Assembly (NCBI RefSeq): GCF_035046485.1
Contig: NC_085137.1
Span: forward strand, 480,339,396 to 480,403,395
Direction: 5' to 3'
DNA: 64,000 nucleotides
DNA from: Aedes albopictus
Lineage: Eukaryota; Arthropoda; Insecta; Diptera; Culicidae
Shown: in pieces, positions 12,935-22,118 of the stretch
Position numbering within the stretch: position 1 is the first letter of the stretch
Layout: each line of letters starts with the position of its first letter
Program-made: the position numbers and the translations under genes
Notes under the pieces: generated by a model
Told to the model about the DNA's origin: nothing
Seen by the model: the letters and a program-made list of their open reading frames with translations, nothing else
Database searches by the model: none

Positions 12935-13151
12935 GACCGCTATGGATACGGAAACTACTGAACCGATCGGCTTCAAATTTTGTATGCAGGGGGGTTTGGG
13001 ACCGGGGAAGGTTCTTAGCCTGGTGTGAGACCTCTCCGGTCTCTGAAACGGGGGGCTCCCATACACATGACTTCGCGGGGGACCTCCCTATGGAGCTGCA
13101 TGTCAAAAAACACAGTAGGCAGGCAGTACGACGTTTGCCGGGACAGCTAGT
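12852..13151 (+). mobile_element. Non-autonomous Helitron, about 300 bp
   Basis: It begins with TC after an A (TCTATATATATCTATATATA) and ends CTAGT, as Helitrons do, with insertion between A and T and no target duplication. A GTCT microsatellite fills 12884-12935, followed by a conserved-looking body and the 3' end GTTTGCCGGGACAGCTAGT. The element at 60129-60383 shares both ends in the opposite orientation. There is no Rep/helicase coding capacity. Confidence 0.75.
12884..12935. repeat. (GTCT)n microsatellite
   Basis: About thirteen uninterrupted tetranucleotide units sit near the 5' end of the Helitron. Such repeats in this position are part of the element family, so the length is probably polymorphic. 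Confidence 0.95.
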
Positions 13152-13513
13152 TAGTTCATAAAAAAACATGACAAATTTTCCAATTTGTTACATATTTTTA
13201 TTTGTGTATACATACTTTTGACCGGTATAGTAATCTGAACAAAATGTACGAAACATATATAAACAATTCCAATGTTTGGATTTGGAAATTAGCTAAAATT
13301 ACGCTAAAATAGCATTCCGATAACAACTCCACAACAGCTAATGGAAGAGTGTTTTAATAGCGTTAATAATACATAAAAAAATACATGTTTTCAACAGAAC
13401 TACACATTAGCCATATTTTTGAGATGTGAACATTTTTACAACGTCGAAATAATTTATGCATAACTACATTCTCACCAGCGCAACAGCTGTCAAAATATCA
13501 AAACATTGCCTCA

Positions 13514-13880
13514 CTAACGTTGCTTGTTGGTCGCTGTGGTTCTTCGGAGGTTTATAGATTACGGAGGATTCTAGGTGGTCCATTAAAGAATTGCAAAGCC
13601 GTATACCAGATCGTTGGGAACGGGTCTGACAGGATTTCATACCAGCTGCCAGCTGGAGTGAAGGTCGAATGTGTGCAACCATCAAGAGGAGCTGATATCG
13701 GTACCGGCAGTACCGCAAATGTAAAATTTCTTCGATTGATTCCAGAGAACTGGATTAACCCTTATGTGGCCGATAGGGTACCCGGGTACCCAGCGCCCAT
13801 TTAAAAAGCACGGTGTAGAAAAAAGCAAAAAAATTGTCGGACACATAACGGTTAACAAAACGTTGCTGCAGAATAGCTTA
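13514..13880 (+). pseudogene. Unrecognised coding-like fragment cut by a TTAA element
   Basis: The plus strand is open from 13514 to 13803 and reads like a real globular protein: SSEVYRLRRILGGPLKNCKA, then YQLPAGVKVECVQPSRGAD and FLRLIPENWI. No ATG opens it (the first possible initiator is a TTG at 13520), and a stop lies just upstream at 13511-13513. Its last residues come from a short TTAA-flanked MITE inserted at 13759. Without the insert the frame would continue a few codons further before a stop. I do not recognise the family. It may be a decayed gene or a captured exon inside the large intron. Confidence 0.35.
13759..13851. mobile_element. 93-bp TTAA-flanked MITE
   Basis: The ends CCCTTATGTGGCCGA and TCGGACACATAACGG are inverted repeats, bordered on both sides by TTAA (13755-13758 and 13852-13855). 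The interior holds the palindrome GGGTACCCGGGTACCC. TTAA duplications are the hallmark of piggyBac-type transposition, so it is probably a piggyBac-mobilised MITE (inference). Confidence 0.8.
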
Positions 13881-14838
13881 TAGTTTGGTTGTTGAAGGTT
13901 GATATGACTGGAGCCGCCGGATAGATTCAGGCAGCTGCTTTGGTTTTGTGTAAATGGCCAGATTTTAGAATATTTTCCCTGTTAGAGCGTCGGTGTGCAT
14001 CTCGTAGGATGAGGTTATACGTTAAACGGACCATTGATAGTGGCTCGACTAAGACGGAACACGGAATATGTGTGATTATTATTGAAAACTCTACTGTTTC
14101 GTGAAACAAGCTGCTATGAACCGCTCACCATCTATGCGCCTGTGAAACGAAAAAGTGATTGGGTTTAGGATTTTAAAATTGCAAACATTGATTATTTCTT
14201 CTTGTCTTACTTAGTAGTGTTGCGACATGATTGAAATACTTCATGTGGTGGATTATTTTGTTGTTTAATTGTTATATAAAAGTATCTCATGCATGGTACC
14301 ACAAATGATATTTGTTCTGTGCTGTTTGTTATCGCCTAGCATACTTAGAGCTAGAAACTAACACAAGATGTATTATGAGTCACTTATAATATACTTAAAA
14401 AACATCTTTTAAAATTTGGATAACCAAAGATGTTTTCTGTGTTTCTTGGGACTGTGACGGGGCTGCCACCTTAGGTATAGCTTCCGGTGAAGGAGCATCG
14501 CATACTGAGCCGCTGGCTCAGCTGCCAGAACAGACGCTGTTTGTGCCGCATCCGTGGCCGCACCTTCTTGGTTAATAAACACTCGGTACGTACCTCCTCA
14601 ATCTAGCTGAAGTCAGAAGAACAACAGTACTCAACTCAGGCTGCACTACCTGGCGGTCTTTGTCATCGCTTGACCCGTGGAAGCATAAGGTAGGAACTTA
14701 TGAGGACCAGAGCTATATTGGACACTCTTATCGACTCACCCTTTTGCAGCCCATGGAAATGTTACAAAAGACGGAAATTACAAAAGGCCTCCATTTCAAG
14801 GTTTATTGCAAGCAAGCATGAGTGGTGGGAATTGATCG

Positions 14839-14983
14839 CGATGCGTAAAGGAAAAAGAAGAAACAGTTTTGACATCTGAGCAGTGTGCCGTTTACATTAT
14901 CGACCGATGAGCGACGACGATGTCACAGACGGCACACTGCTCGGAAGTCAAAACTGTTTCTTTTTTTTTTCCTTTATGCACTT
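14839..14983. mobile_element. 145-bp hairpin MITE
   Basis: The arms are nearly complementary over about 50 bp. The left contains GAAACAGTTTTGACATCTGA and CAGTGTGCCGT, and the right carries the complement. The outer ends are TGCGTAAAGG and CCTTTATGCA. It lies next to the 3' part of the minus-strand LINE at 14990-17320. Confidence 0.8.
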
Positions 14984-14989
14984 CTATTT

Positions 14990-17320
14990 TGCACTGTGAC
15001 ATTGCTGTACGAAATTCGACGGCACGGGTGACTGTGATCGTGACGCCAACTAGATTGCCAGATGTACCGTGCTTCGTTGTCGAGTGTTCAATATGCTAAC
15101 GTGAATCTAACATTGTTGTCAGCCGCCTGCAAGGATCCAAGGTAGATCAACTCCTCTACTACCTCGAAGGTAACCCCGTCTATCATAACGTTACTTCCTA
15201 GACGAGCTCTTTGGTGTTCAACTTACTAGCATGCACGGCATAAATATCACAAGGCAGGCTAGTACCTATGTAAACATACATTTTGGATGTAAACATGTGA
15301 CGACATTCTAATCGTTCTTCACATGATCAAATTGATGTGGAGTACTAGATCGCCTCTGAACGATTTGAATTACGTTATCAAAAAACTGTCAGTTTTCCGG
15401 AAGATATCATCTTCTAAATGTTGTACACCGTGCCAGCGTGTGCTTCGTTTTTGACGTATTCACCACCAATCCAAACTTTGCTGCTTCGCGTTACAGACGG
15501 GTGTACGTACACACAGCTCTCCAAAACGTCCTGGCACGAATTGACCAGATTTCGTGAAAATCATACCCAGCTATTGAGCCCGGTACATCGCATTACACTT
15601 TCCAGAGCGATGTTGAAAAGTATACATGAGAGTCCGTTGTCTTGTCGCAGTCCCCGACGAGATCCAAATAAACTGAATAGTTCACCCGAAACCCTTTCGC
15701 AGTGGAGCACAACGTCCATCGTTGTTTTGATCAGTCTGGTCAGCTTCTCAGGAAAATCGATTTCGTCCATGAATACATATTAGCGTGGGTCATCGGAAAC
15801 GTTTTCTCAGATCAAAGCTTTTTTGGTTCCGTTCCGGGTCCTGAGTATCTGTGCAAAATTTGAGCACGATCGGTTGCGTCTACACTTTGCGCATTGCAAT
15901 TGAAATTTGTATGGGATTTTGTATGGGAAAACATGCTTTTTTGCATTTTTGTCATAAGTTGAAAAAAATTGTCTGAAACTTTTCAACCGATACTGTAAAA
16001 TAATAGCCTAGGATGTTCTGAAAAACTTTGTTGAAGACCGCAAAGCGATCCGATGCTTGTGAAAATAGTTATAACCAACGAACCGCATGCATGTGTTTAT
16101 GTTTTAACATGTAAAGGAATAACAATAGCAACAAAATCATGCTGTTTCGCCAAGCAATGCCAACGCTATAACTTTTTTCATAAGCATCAGATCACTTCGC
16201 GGTCTTCGACAAAGTTTTCCAGGACACCCTAGGCTCTGTTGTCCTTTTATCGGTTACATGATTTTAGAAAAAATCAAGCTTGTTATGAGAGAAATGCAAA
16301 AAAAGTGTGTTTTCCCATGTAAAACTCCATACAAACTTCAAACGCGATGCGCAAAACGTAGACATAACCAATCCTGCCCAAATTTTGCACACTTATTTGG
16401 GTCTTGAAATGGGTTCAAAAAAGCTTTGATCTGATGGGATTCTATTGAATTTTTCATTTTTCCATATAAACGATGACCCACTCTAATACATATAGCTTAG
16501 TGCGGTCGATACTGGCATATGCCACATTGTCGACCGGCCGTCTATAAAGCTGTCTTAATAACTTCACACGAATTCATTTATCTGAGGTGACAGCGACGGC
16601 AGATGATCTGCAATAACACTATGCAAGCGGCATCTTACATTCCAAATGGTTGCCTTCTTTATAAATAGGGCAGATTATCGCTTTCTTCTACTCCTTTGTT
16701 AGCTGTTCGATTTCCTAGATCCTAGAAATCAACCGTTGCTGGCAGGTGGTCAACTTTTCTGGGCCTTTCTTGACGAGTAAAGCTACGATACCATCATTAC
16801 CTACTGCTTTGTTGGTTTTGAGCTGGTGAATGGCTTCCTTAACTTCCCTCAACTTGTGATTTTCAGTCCTTTACTGAACGGATGCAGTTGTTTCCTCCGT
16901 TATCTTGGTTCCCAATGCCTAAGTTCTCCGCTACGTTCAGATGATTATCGAAATGCTGCTTCCAGGTTTCTATAACTCACGTCCATCCTTCAAGATGCCT
17001 TCTTCCGCACATGTCTCACGGTAAGAAGCCGTCGCGGGATACATTGAGCTTCTGGCATGGCTTCTGGTAGAGCATCTCTGTTTTATTATTGAGAACGGCA
17101 CCATAGTTCCATTTGCTGTCACTTTATTTCTGCTGTTTCAGAATCTGTTTATATCTTCCTCATTCTGCCAGATTCCATGCAGCAACATATCTGCCCACGC
17201 TGTGATATTCTACTTCGAAATCACTCTGCGTCTGCATAGCTCGTCGAACTCCGTTCAACGTACCCAATGGTGCTGTACAATGCTGCGAAGTGTCAGTATC
17301 AACCGATATTTAAAGCTGAA
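14990..17320 (-). mobile_element. Decayed non-LTR retrotransposon, RT region, split by a MITE
   Basis: At 15561-15770 the minus strand encodes an RT segment, FPEKLTRLIKTTMDVVL and then SRRGLRQDNGLSCILFNIAL, the block just before the catalytic YxDD region. The catalytic aspartates themselves were not seen. At about 15120-15220 a downstream part (GVTFEVVEELIYLGSL) is readable. Upstream parts lie at 16600-17300, with KKGNHLEC and NKAVGNDGIVA plus the linker WADMLLHGIWQNEE. The 15781-16484 element separates the halves. Many stops make it inactive. Confidence 0.65.
15781..16484. mobile_element. 704-bp inverted-repeat element with 9-bp target duplication
   Basis: Both ends contain GTGGGTCATCG in inverted orientation, and related text is found in both arms for several hundred bases (for example GCAAAATTTGAGCA on one side and the complementary TGCCCAAATTTTGC on the other). 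The nonamer AATACATAT is directly repeated at 15772-15780 and 16485-16493. Joining across it restores LINE sequence. The duplication length would fit a Mutator-like or hAT-like element. Confidence 0.75.
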
Positions 17321-18640
17321 ATTGAGATAGGTAACCACTCATTTTTCCATTTACCATCGGAATATCAATTGGCTAGCCTCTGATCATTCAATTGACATCA
17401 GCTCCAGCCTCAGTCAAGGCACATATCATTCAATTGAGCCCTAGCTAGGAAGCATAAATGTGTGGTGTTGTAGGTTCGAAGCTTTTACCATCGTTGATGA
17501 CGTCAAGCCCGACATCAACCTATCATTCACCTATTTTTATTTTGGCCACCAAACCCAACTTAGACCCAATAGTTGGTCGATGTTGGTCCAACAGTGGCCC
17601 AACATTCGATAAAAATTGACCCGACTTTGACCCGACATTCGACATTTTTTCTGTCTGGCGGAATTTTGCGGGGTTTTTCGTGTTTCGTGCCAAGCCACTC
17701 ATTCGAGTGACAATTTATTCAATTGACAAGGATTCGCTTCTCATTTGATAGGTGTTCTGATTGAATGAAACCGTTATGAACCTAACTAGAAGGAAAAATG
17801 ACTGAACAGATTGGTTGGTTAGTGTTCAAATGAATGAATTGAATTTTTGCAACACTGCTAGGTGGTTTCAAAACAAAAGAAAAAAAATCTTCTGATACAC
17901 GGTGAATGGGTACCTACTACCACGGTGAATGGTGACCTACCACGGAATCAGGCGACCTTCCCATCCTCTTCTAAATGTACTATACCATCCATCTTTGTGA
18001 AAAATCTTCTACTTTTGTGGTTATTACTTTAATCCTAACCTACATACATATAATGAAGGCAATTAACAGTGGTACAAACAATATTTATAAGATTGGTGTA
18101 AAACGACAGCCTTTATTCGCTTCAAATTTTCTTAGATCCACGGTGAATGGTGACTTGACGGTATCTCAAGATAAATCATTAAAGTTTCCTCTAAAATATC
18201 TATCCGAATTTTTACAAATAATAGTTATAGTTACAGCCATATTCATGTGCATGAATTTCAGTTTTAGTATTATCTTCGCACCACCAAATAGAAGTCGTCG
18301 GTTGAAGCACATGCAAAGTTGCAGCTGCGAAGTAAATTTGAATTTATTTTTTCTGTTGCGCATCATTAAGCTAACAAAGAGCTACAATATGCACTAATCC
18401 AAATTGAGTTGCGACATTTCTAAGTAGCATAGCGTAGTAGCATAGTTGCGACATTTCAAAGTAGATTAAAAATCAATTATCGCACTGCCGGTCACTTCGG
18501 ATTTCAACCAAAAACATAATAAAAAAGGACGCCAGAGATGGAAATCTCAGATTCTACTCTATACCAAGGAAGAATGTCAATGGGTAAACCAAGTATTTAC
18601 ACATTTTTGCCAAATAATTGATGAGCGCTACTGTACAAAC
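17321..18640. other. Intronic stretch without a supported gene
   Basis: It contains short repeats: CATTCAATTGA-like words at 17385-17440 and 17710-17730, a GGTGAATGG word repeated near 17902-17935 and 18140, and a TTGCGACATTTC direct repeat near 18410-18455. An open frame at 17975-18397 has a hydrophobic segment but no recognisable domain and very AT-rich codon use. I do not call it a gene. The 17320-17830 part may be an unrecognised element. Confidence 0.35.
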
Positions 18641-18673
18641 GATTCAAATGATGAAGCAACCAAGCGCACTCAC

Positions 18674-19093
18674 CTGATTAATGTTATTATACACCAGCAC
18701 CACCCGGCTGCTCTCGAAGAGGTCACTGGTTGCCAGATAGCGCATGTACTCGCCGATGGTCTCCTCTGCACTTTCAACCATATGCATCGAGTACCCATCG
18801 AAGTTGATCATCAGCCCAAACAGCTTGATGTCGATCGTCGTTTTCTCCTGCATCTCTTTGATCACCTTCAAGAACTGATCGCGAATGGTCATGGCCGAAA
18901 CCTTCGGGTGCCGTCCTACGTAGACGATCCGCTGGAAGTAGGACTTTCGCCCGGCACACAGCATGTTGTCCTTCACGTGGTCCGCCAGGGTACGACGATT
19001 TTGGAAGGACGGAAGTATCGCGTCCTCGGATCGCTGCATAAAATATGGCAACGGTTTCTTCTTCGGCCCTTTTCCGGGTGTCGTCGACGACAT
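18674..19093 (-). CDS. TEX47-like protein, first identified coding exon
   Basis: The ATG at 19093 has A at -3 and opens 140 codons ending ...VYNNINQ at a consensus donor (CAG|GTGAGT). The N-terminus is basic and Pro-rich (MSSTTPGKGPKKKPLPYF). The core CAGRKSYFQRIVYVGRH is followed by TTIDIKLFGLMINFDGYSMH. This resembles the start of the BLUF-like fold in TEX47/C7orf62 proteins, whose molecular role is not established. The protein would total about 303 residues once the frame break in the last exon is bridged. Codon use is balanced and GC-richer than the flanks, unlike the transposons around it. A 5' non-coding exon cannot be excluded. Confidence 0.65.
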
Positions 19094-19983
19094 CTTTGGG
19101 GTACAATTGTCCGACACAATCTATTAATAAATTACACTAAACGGGAATGTTGTATAGCTTCAATCAAATTGATGTTCGCCAAATGGATCGAAAACAAACA
19201 CCGAAGGGAGTGTCAATCACCCACGTAACCATGACATCGTACATGGGGCCCTGCTACAACTCCCATGGAAACCCACCGAGTGCGCGGGCGCGCGCCAATA
19301 AAAGCACGTGTTGAACTTCATTTCCATCAATGCAGTGGCAAGGTCGTGGGGAGTGTGGAACGCTTCGGAATCACCACCCTCGCTGATCTTCGCTGCAACC
19401 GTACCGTGGCCGGCCACGGTAGCAGCGCTCCAAGTCGGTGTGGAATGAGAAAGAACAAAACGCACTAATCGGTTGATGGGTTGCTGGCAAAATAGGTGCA
19501 TGCCTATACCTGCTATACCTAGTAGCTAACCGATTAAATGCAAACTTCCACAATGCAGCTTTGCAGCCAGCGAGCAAGCTGGTAAAACAGCTGTTGTACC
19601 TAAATAACATGGCAAACGTATTCATTCATTTGCTATGGTCAATTTGATGCTTTTGGGCGCGTGCGAATGCGAACGAGAAATGTAGCGTGGCGGCATTGTG
19701 TTTTGCTTAGGGTAATTCGTCATCCTCTTCAAGATATTGTAAATGGCCATAAATTGCCACGATTAAGTACTTACAATTCGGCATTTGTCAAGTAAAATGA
19801 AAACTGTCAGAAGTTTTGTCAGAAATTGGACCAAAAAATGCGCAAAAACCCCAAATGCTGTGTCAGAAAATTTTTTTACCAAATAAAAAAACAACTCTCC
19901 TAAAAGTGTTCCTAACCTAGACTTCACGCTTTCCATTGTTATTTGGAATCTTTTGGAAAATATATTCCCAAGAATAATTCGGA
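19094..19983. other. Upstream flank of the TEX47-like gene
   Basis: The part at 19200-19640 is richer in GC and CpG (for example the run of GCGCGC near 19288) than most of the window. Open frames occur on both strands, but none has a recognisable domain. It probably holds the promoter and 5' untranslated region of the minus-strand gene. No clear TATA box could be assigned. Confidence 0.4.
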
Positions 19984-20250
19984 TTTTTTTTTTCTTTATT
20001 AACAAGATGTATAGCCAGGGTCAAGTTCATCTCTGGACCCACGGCTTTACTTCCCCTTTAACCTTTTGGAGCCGATTTGTTTCGCCGCTGTCGACGCAAC
20101 CTCGCTGGTGTCGAACACGTTTGTTATGCTCGGTTTCATCGCTGGGGTCATATATGACCCCTCCGACTCCAAAGGGTTAGGAAGAACTCTCATTTTATGA
20201 TTTTGCCGGGCATAGGATTTGATCCCAGGTTCTCGTAAACTGTGTAGAAC
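19984..20250 (-). mobile_element. Feilai-like tRNA-derived SINE, 5'-truncated, with an insertion
   Basis: Read on the minus strand it contains a B-box-like segment (GGGATCAAATCC), the Feilai-type body with GGGAAGTAAAGCC and GGTCCAGAGATGAACT, and an A-rich tail (the T run at 19984-19992). The A-box half is missing. A 115-bp TTAA element (20062-20176) splits the SINE between GAAGTAAAG and the GAGAGTTCTTCC part. Confidence 0.75.
20062..20176. mobile_element. 115-bp TTAA-type MITE inside the SINE
   Basis: The ends CCTTTTGGAGCCG and CGACTCCAAAGGG are inverted repeats, flanked by TTAA at 20058-20061 and TTAG (one change) at 20177-20180. The interior includes the palindrome GGGGTCATATATGACCCC. It is likely a piggyBac-type MITE, younger than the SINE it interrupts. 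Confidence 0.75.
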
Positions 20251-21445
20251 TTTTTTTTTAATTTTCATAACTTTCTGCAAAACCTGAAAGCTGGAGGGCA
20301 ATGACCCCTGATTGACATGGTCCAGGAGTTATTCGGGATTGTCCTGAGATTTCATACGTTGTTCCAAGGATAGCTTTTGATGTCGACATTAGTTATAAGA
20401 ATGGTGTCTTCGGCCATATTTTCCAGCAGGATGAAGATTGTCTGGTAACGAGGGTCATAGTTCTCTATGAGGCCGCTAGGCCACACTAATATCAAAAACT
20501 AGTTCAAACTCTTGTATTTTGAAAACTTGAATACCTAGGTGCATGCCGTCTTCGGCAAACTTTTTCTGCAGGTTTGAAGCTAGCTGATTGTTTAAATCTT
20601 AATTTGAAATTTGTCCGTTAGATGATGCTAGTGTCAAAAAAGTTTACAGCTTTTATATCTTGAATTCCAAAAATGCAAAAATAATTATATCTTCGACTAA
20701 CTTATTCTACAGATTCTGAACTAGATAACGGTAAAGAAGGCTGGCTGGATGATGGTTAATGGCAGAATGTGTGGATGCATTCATAACACTTTCGGGGGAA
20801 TTTTAGTGAAATTCCAAAAGAGAGGAAAACTTCAAGTCAATAGCAAAAAAAATTTAAAAAAAATCATTCTTTTGAGAATTTTAATACTACTAGAAGTAGG
20901 AGGGAGTAAGTAAAATAATGAAAGAACACGGTGGATATAATCGCAAGAGCGACCGGAAGAATTGAACTGAAATTGAAATCAACAGAGGGCCATTGCTGAA
21001 CAGATAATGTGAAGATACCAGACTAGATTTTCTTTGTCAAATTGTCAATACTTTTAGAGAATATCCTGATGATATTCTCTAAGAACTTTAAGAAAATTTC
21101 ATGACAGAAACAATGCAGCACTTTAAGAAGAAGAATTCGGGAATTTCATGAAAAGATTTCATCTTAAAATGCGTAAACTTTAAAGTTTGACACTTACAAC
21201 TTTTTTTATAAAGGTTACCTACAAGAAAACTTACAGAATTTCGTGACGATAATTTTCCAATCTTCACGTATTTCTTCTAGAATTCCTAGCAGGTTTCATG
21301 AATTAAGATTCATAGTTTCTCCTTTTTTTTTGGAATACCTCGTGGTATTCCGATCTTTTATTTATTTATTTATTGACGTCAATCAGAAGTAGACCGTTTC
21401 GTTACATTTTAAACCTAAGCTTATTATATATTGTTTTTACTTAAA
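20251..21445. other. Intergenic AT-rich stretch
   Basis: No gene is supported. The part at 20390-20640 carries phrases such as GTCTTCGGC, GGCAAACTTT and GGCCGCTAGG that resemble the words inside the large foldback at 22119-25794, so it may be a diverged relative. The rest shows no recognisable feature. Confidence 0.35.
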
Positions 21446-22116
21446 CTAATTTATATTACGATTTGACATAAATTGTTTTTTCAGTTCTGTTTTTGTCATT
21501 GTAAAGTCTATGGTTTGGCAATGTTTATTGTATATAGACATAATTCGGTTTAAAGGGCCAAATTTTGCGTAATCATTATGATGATGGTTGGTGGAAAAAA
21601 TGCTACGTTTCCGTAGTGGTCTAGAAGAAGCATAAAAGTTTAATTTTGATAAAAGTTCCATCGAGTCGATACGCTGCGAAACAATATCATTAACAAACGA
21701 TTACATTGCAAATTCTCGGCGTTGCTTAAGTGTTTGAATATTAATGAGCATACATCGTGCTTCATAGGATGGGAGAGGCAACCTTGTCCAGCCTAGTTTG
21801 CGGAGTGCAAAAAGTAAAAACTGTTTTTGAATTGATTCTATGCGTGTTTCATGTGTTACTGGAAACGGTGACCAAACTATACTGCAGTATTCTAAAATTG
21901 AACGCACATAGGCGATATATAACGTTTTTATAGTATATGGATCATAAAAATTATAACTAAACCGTTTAATAAAACCCAACATGTTGTTTGCTCTATTGAT
22001 AATTGTATTATAGTGGTCTATGAATGTTAGTTTGGAATCTAAAAACACTCCCAAATCTCTTATTCTTGTACATCTTTCCACAGATTGATTTCCTAGAAAA
22101 ATTGTCCTATTGGATG
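21446..22116 (-). mobile_element. LINE (Jockey/CR1-like) RT C-terminal part, segment 3 of 3
   Basis: The minus strand encodes the typical post-RT region of a Jockey-like LINE: ERCTRIRDLGVFLDSKLTF, then DPYTIKTLYIAYVRSILEYC and SIVWSPFPVTHETRIE. The frame is open from 22116 to about 21446 apart from small gaps. It continues in frame into 25797 when the 22119-25794 insert and one TA copy are removed. The 3' part of the element ends near 21440, in a TTTA-rich stretch. Confidence 0.8.
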
Positions 22117-22118
22117 TA

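Larger units (their letters stand above)
8919..18673 (-). other. 9.76-kb intron of the TEX47-like gene
   Basis: On the minus strand the intron starts with GTGAGT directly after the coding sequence AATCAG (18673-18668) and ends with ...TTGTAG before exon 2. Both splice sites are consensus-like, and joining them keeps a phase-0 frame (...VYNNINQ then RFFRKLVW...). The interior consists largely of decayed LINEs and MITEs, which are listed separately. Confidence 0.65.

Noticed and set aside
17975..18397. 140-codon plus-strand frame with hydrophobic segments
   Set aside because: AT-rich codon use, no family resemblance, and short repeats in the same stretch. It is likely chance within the intron.
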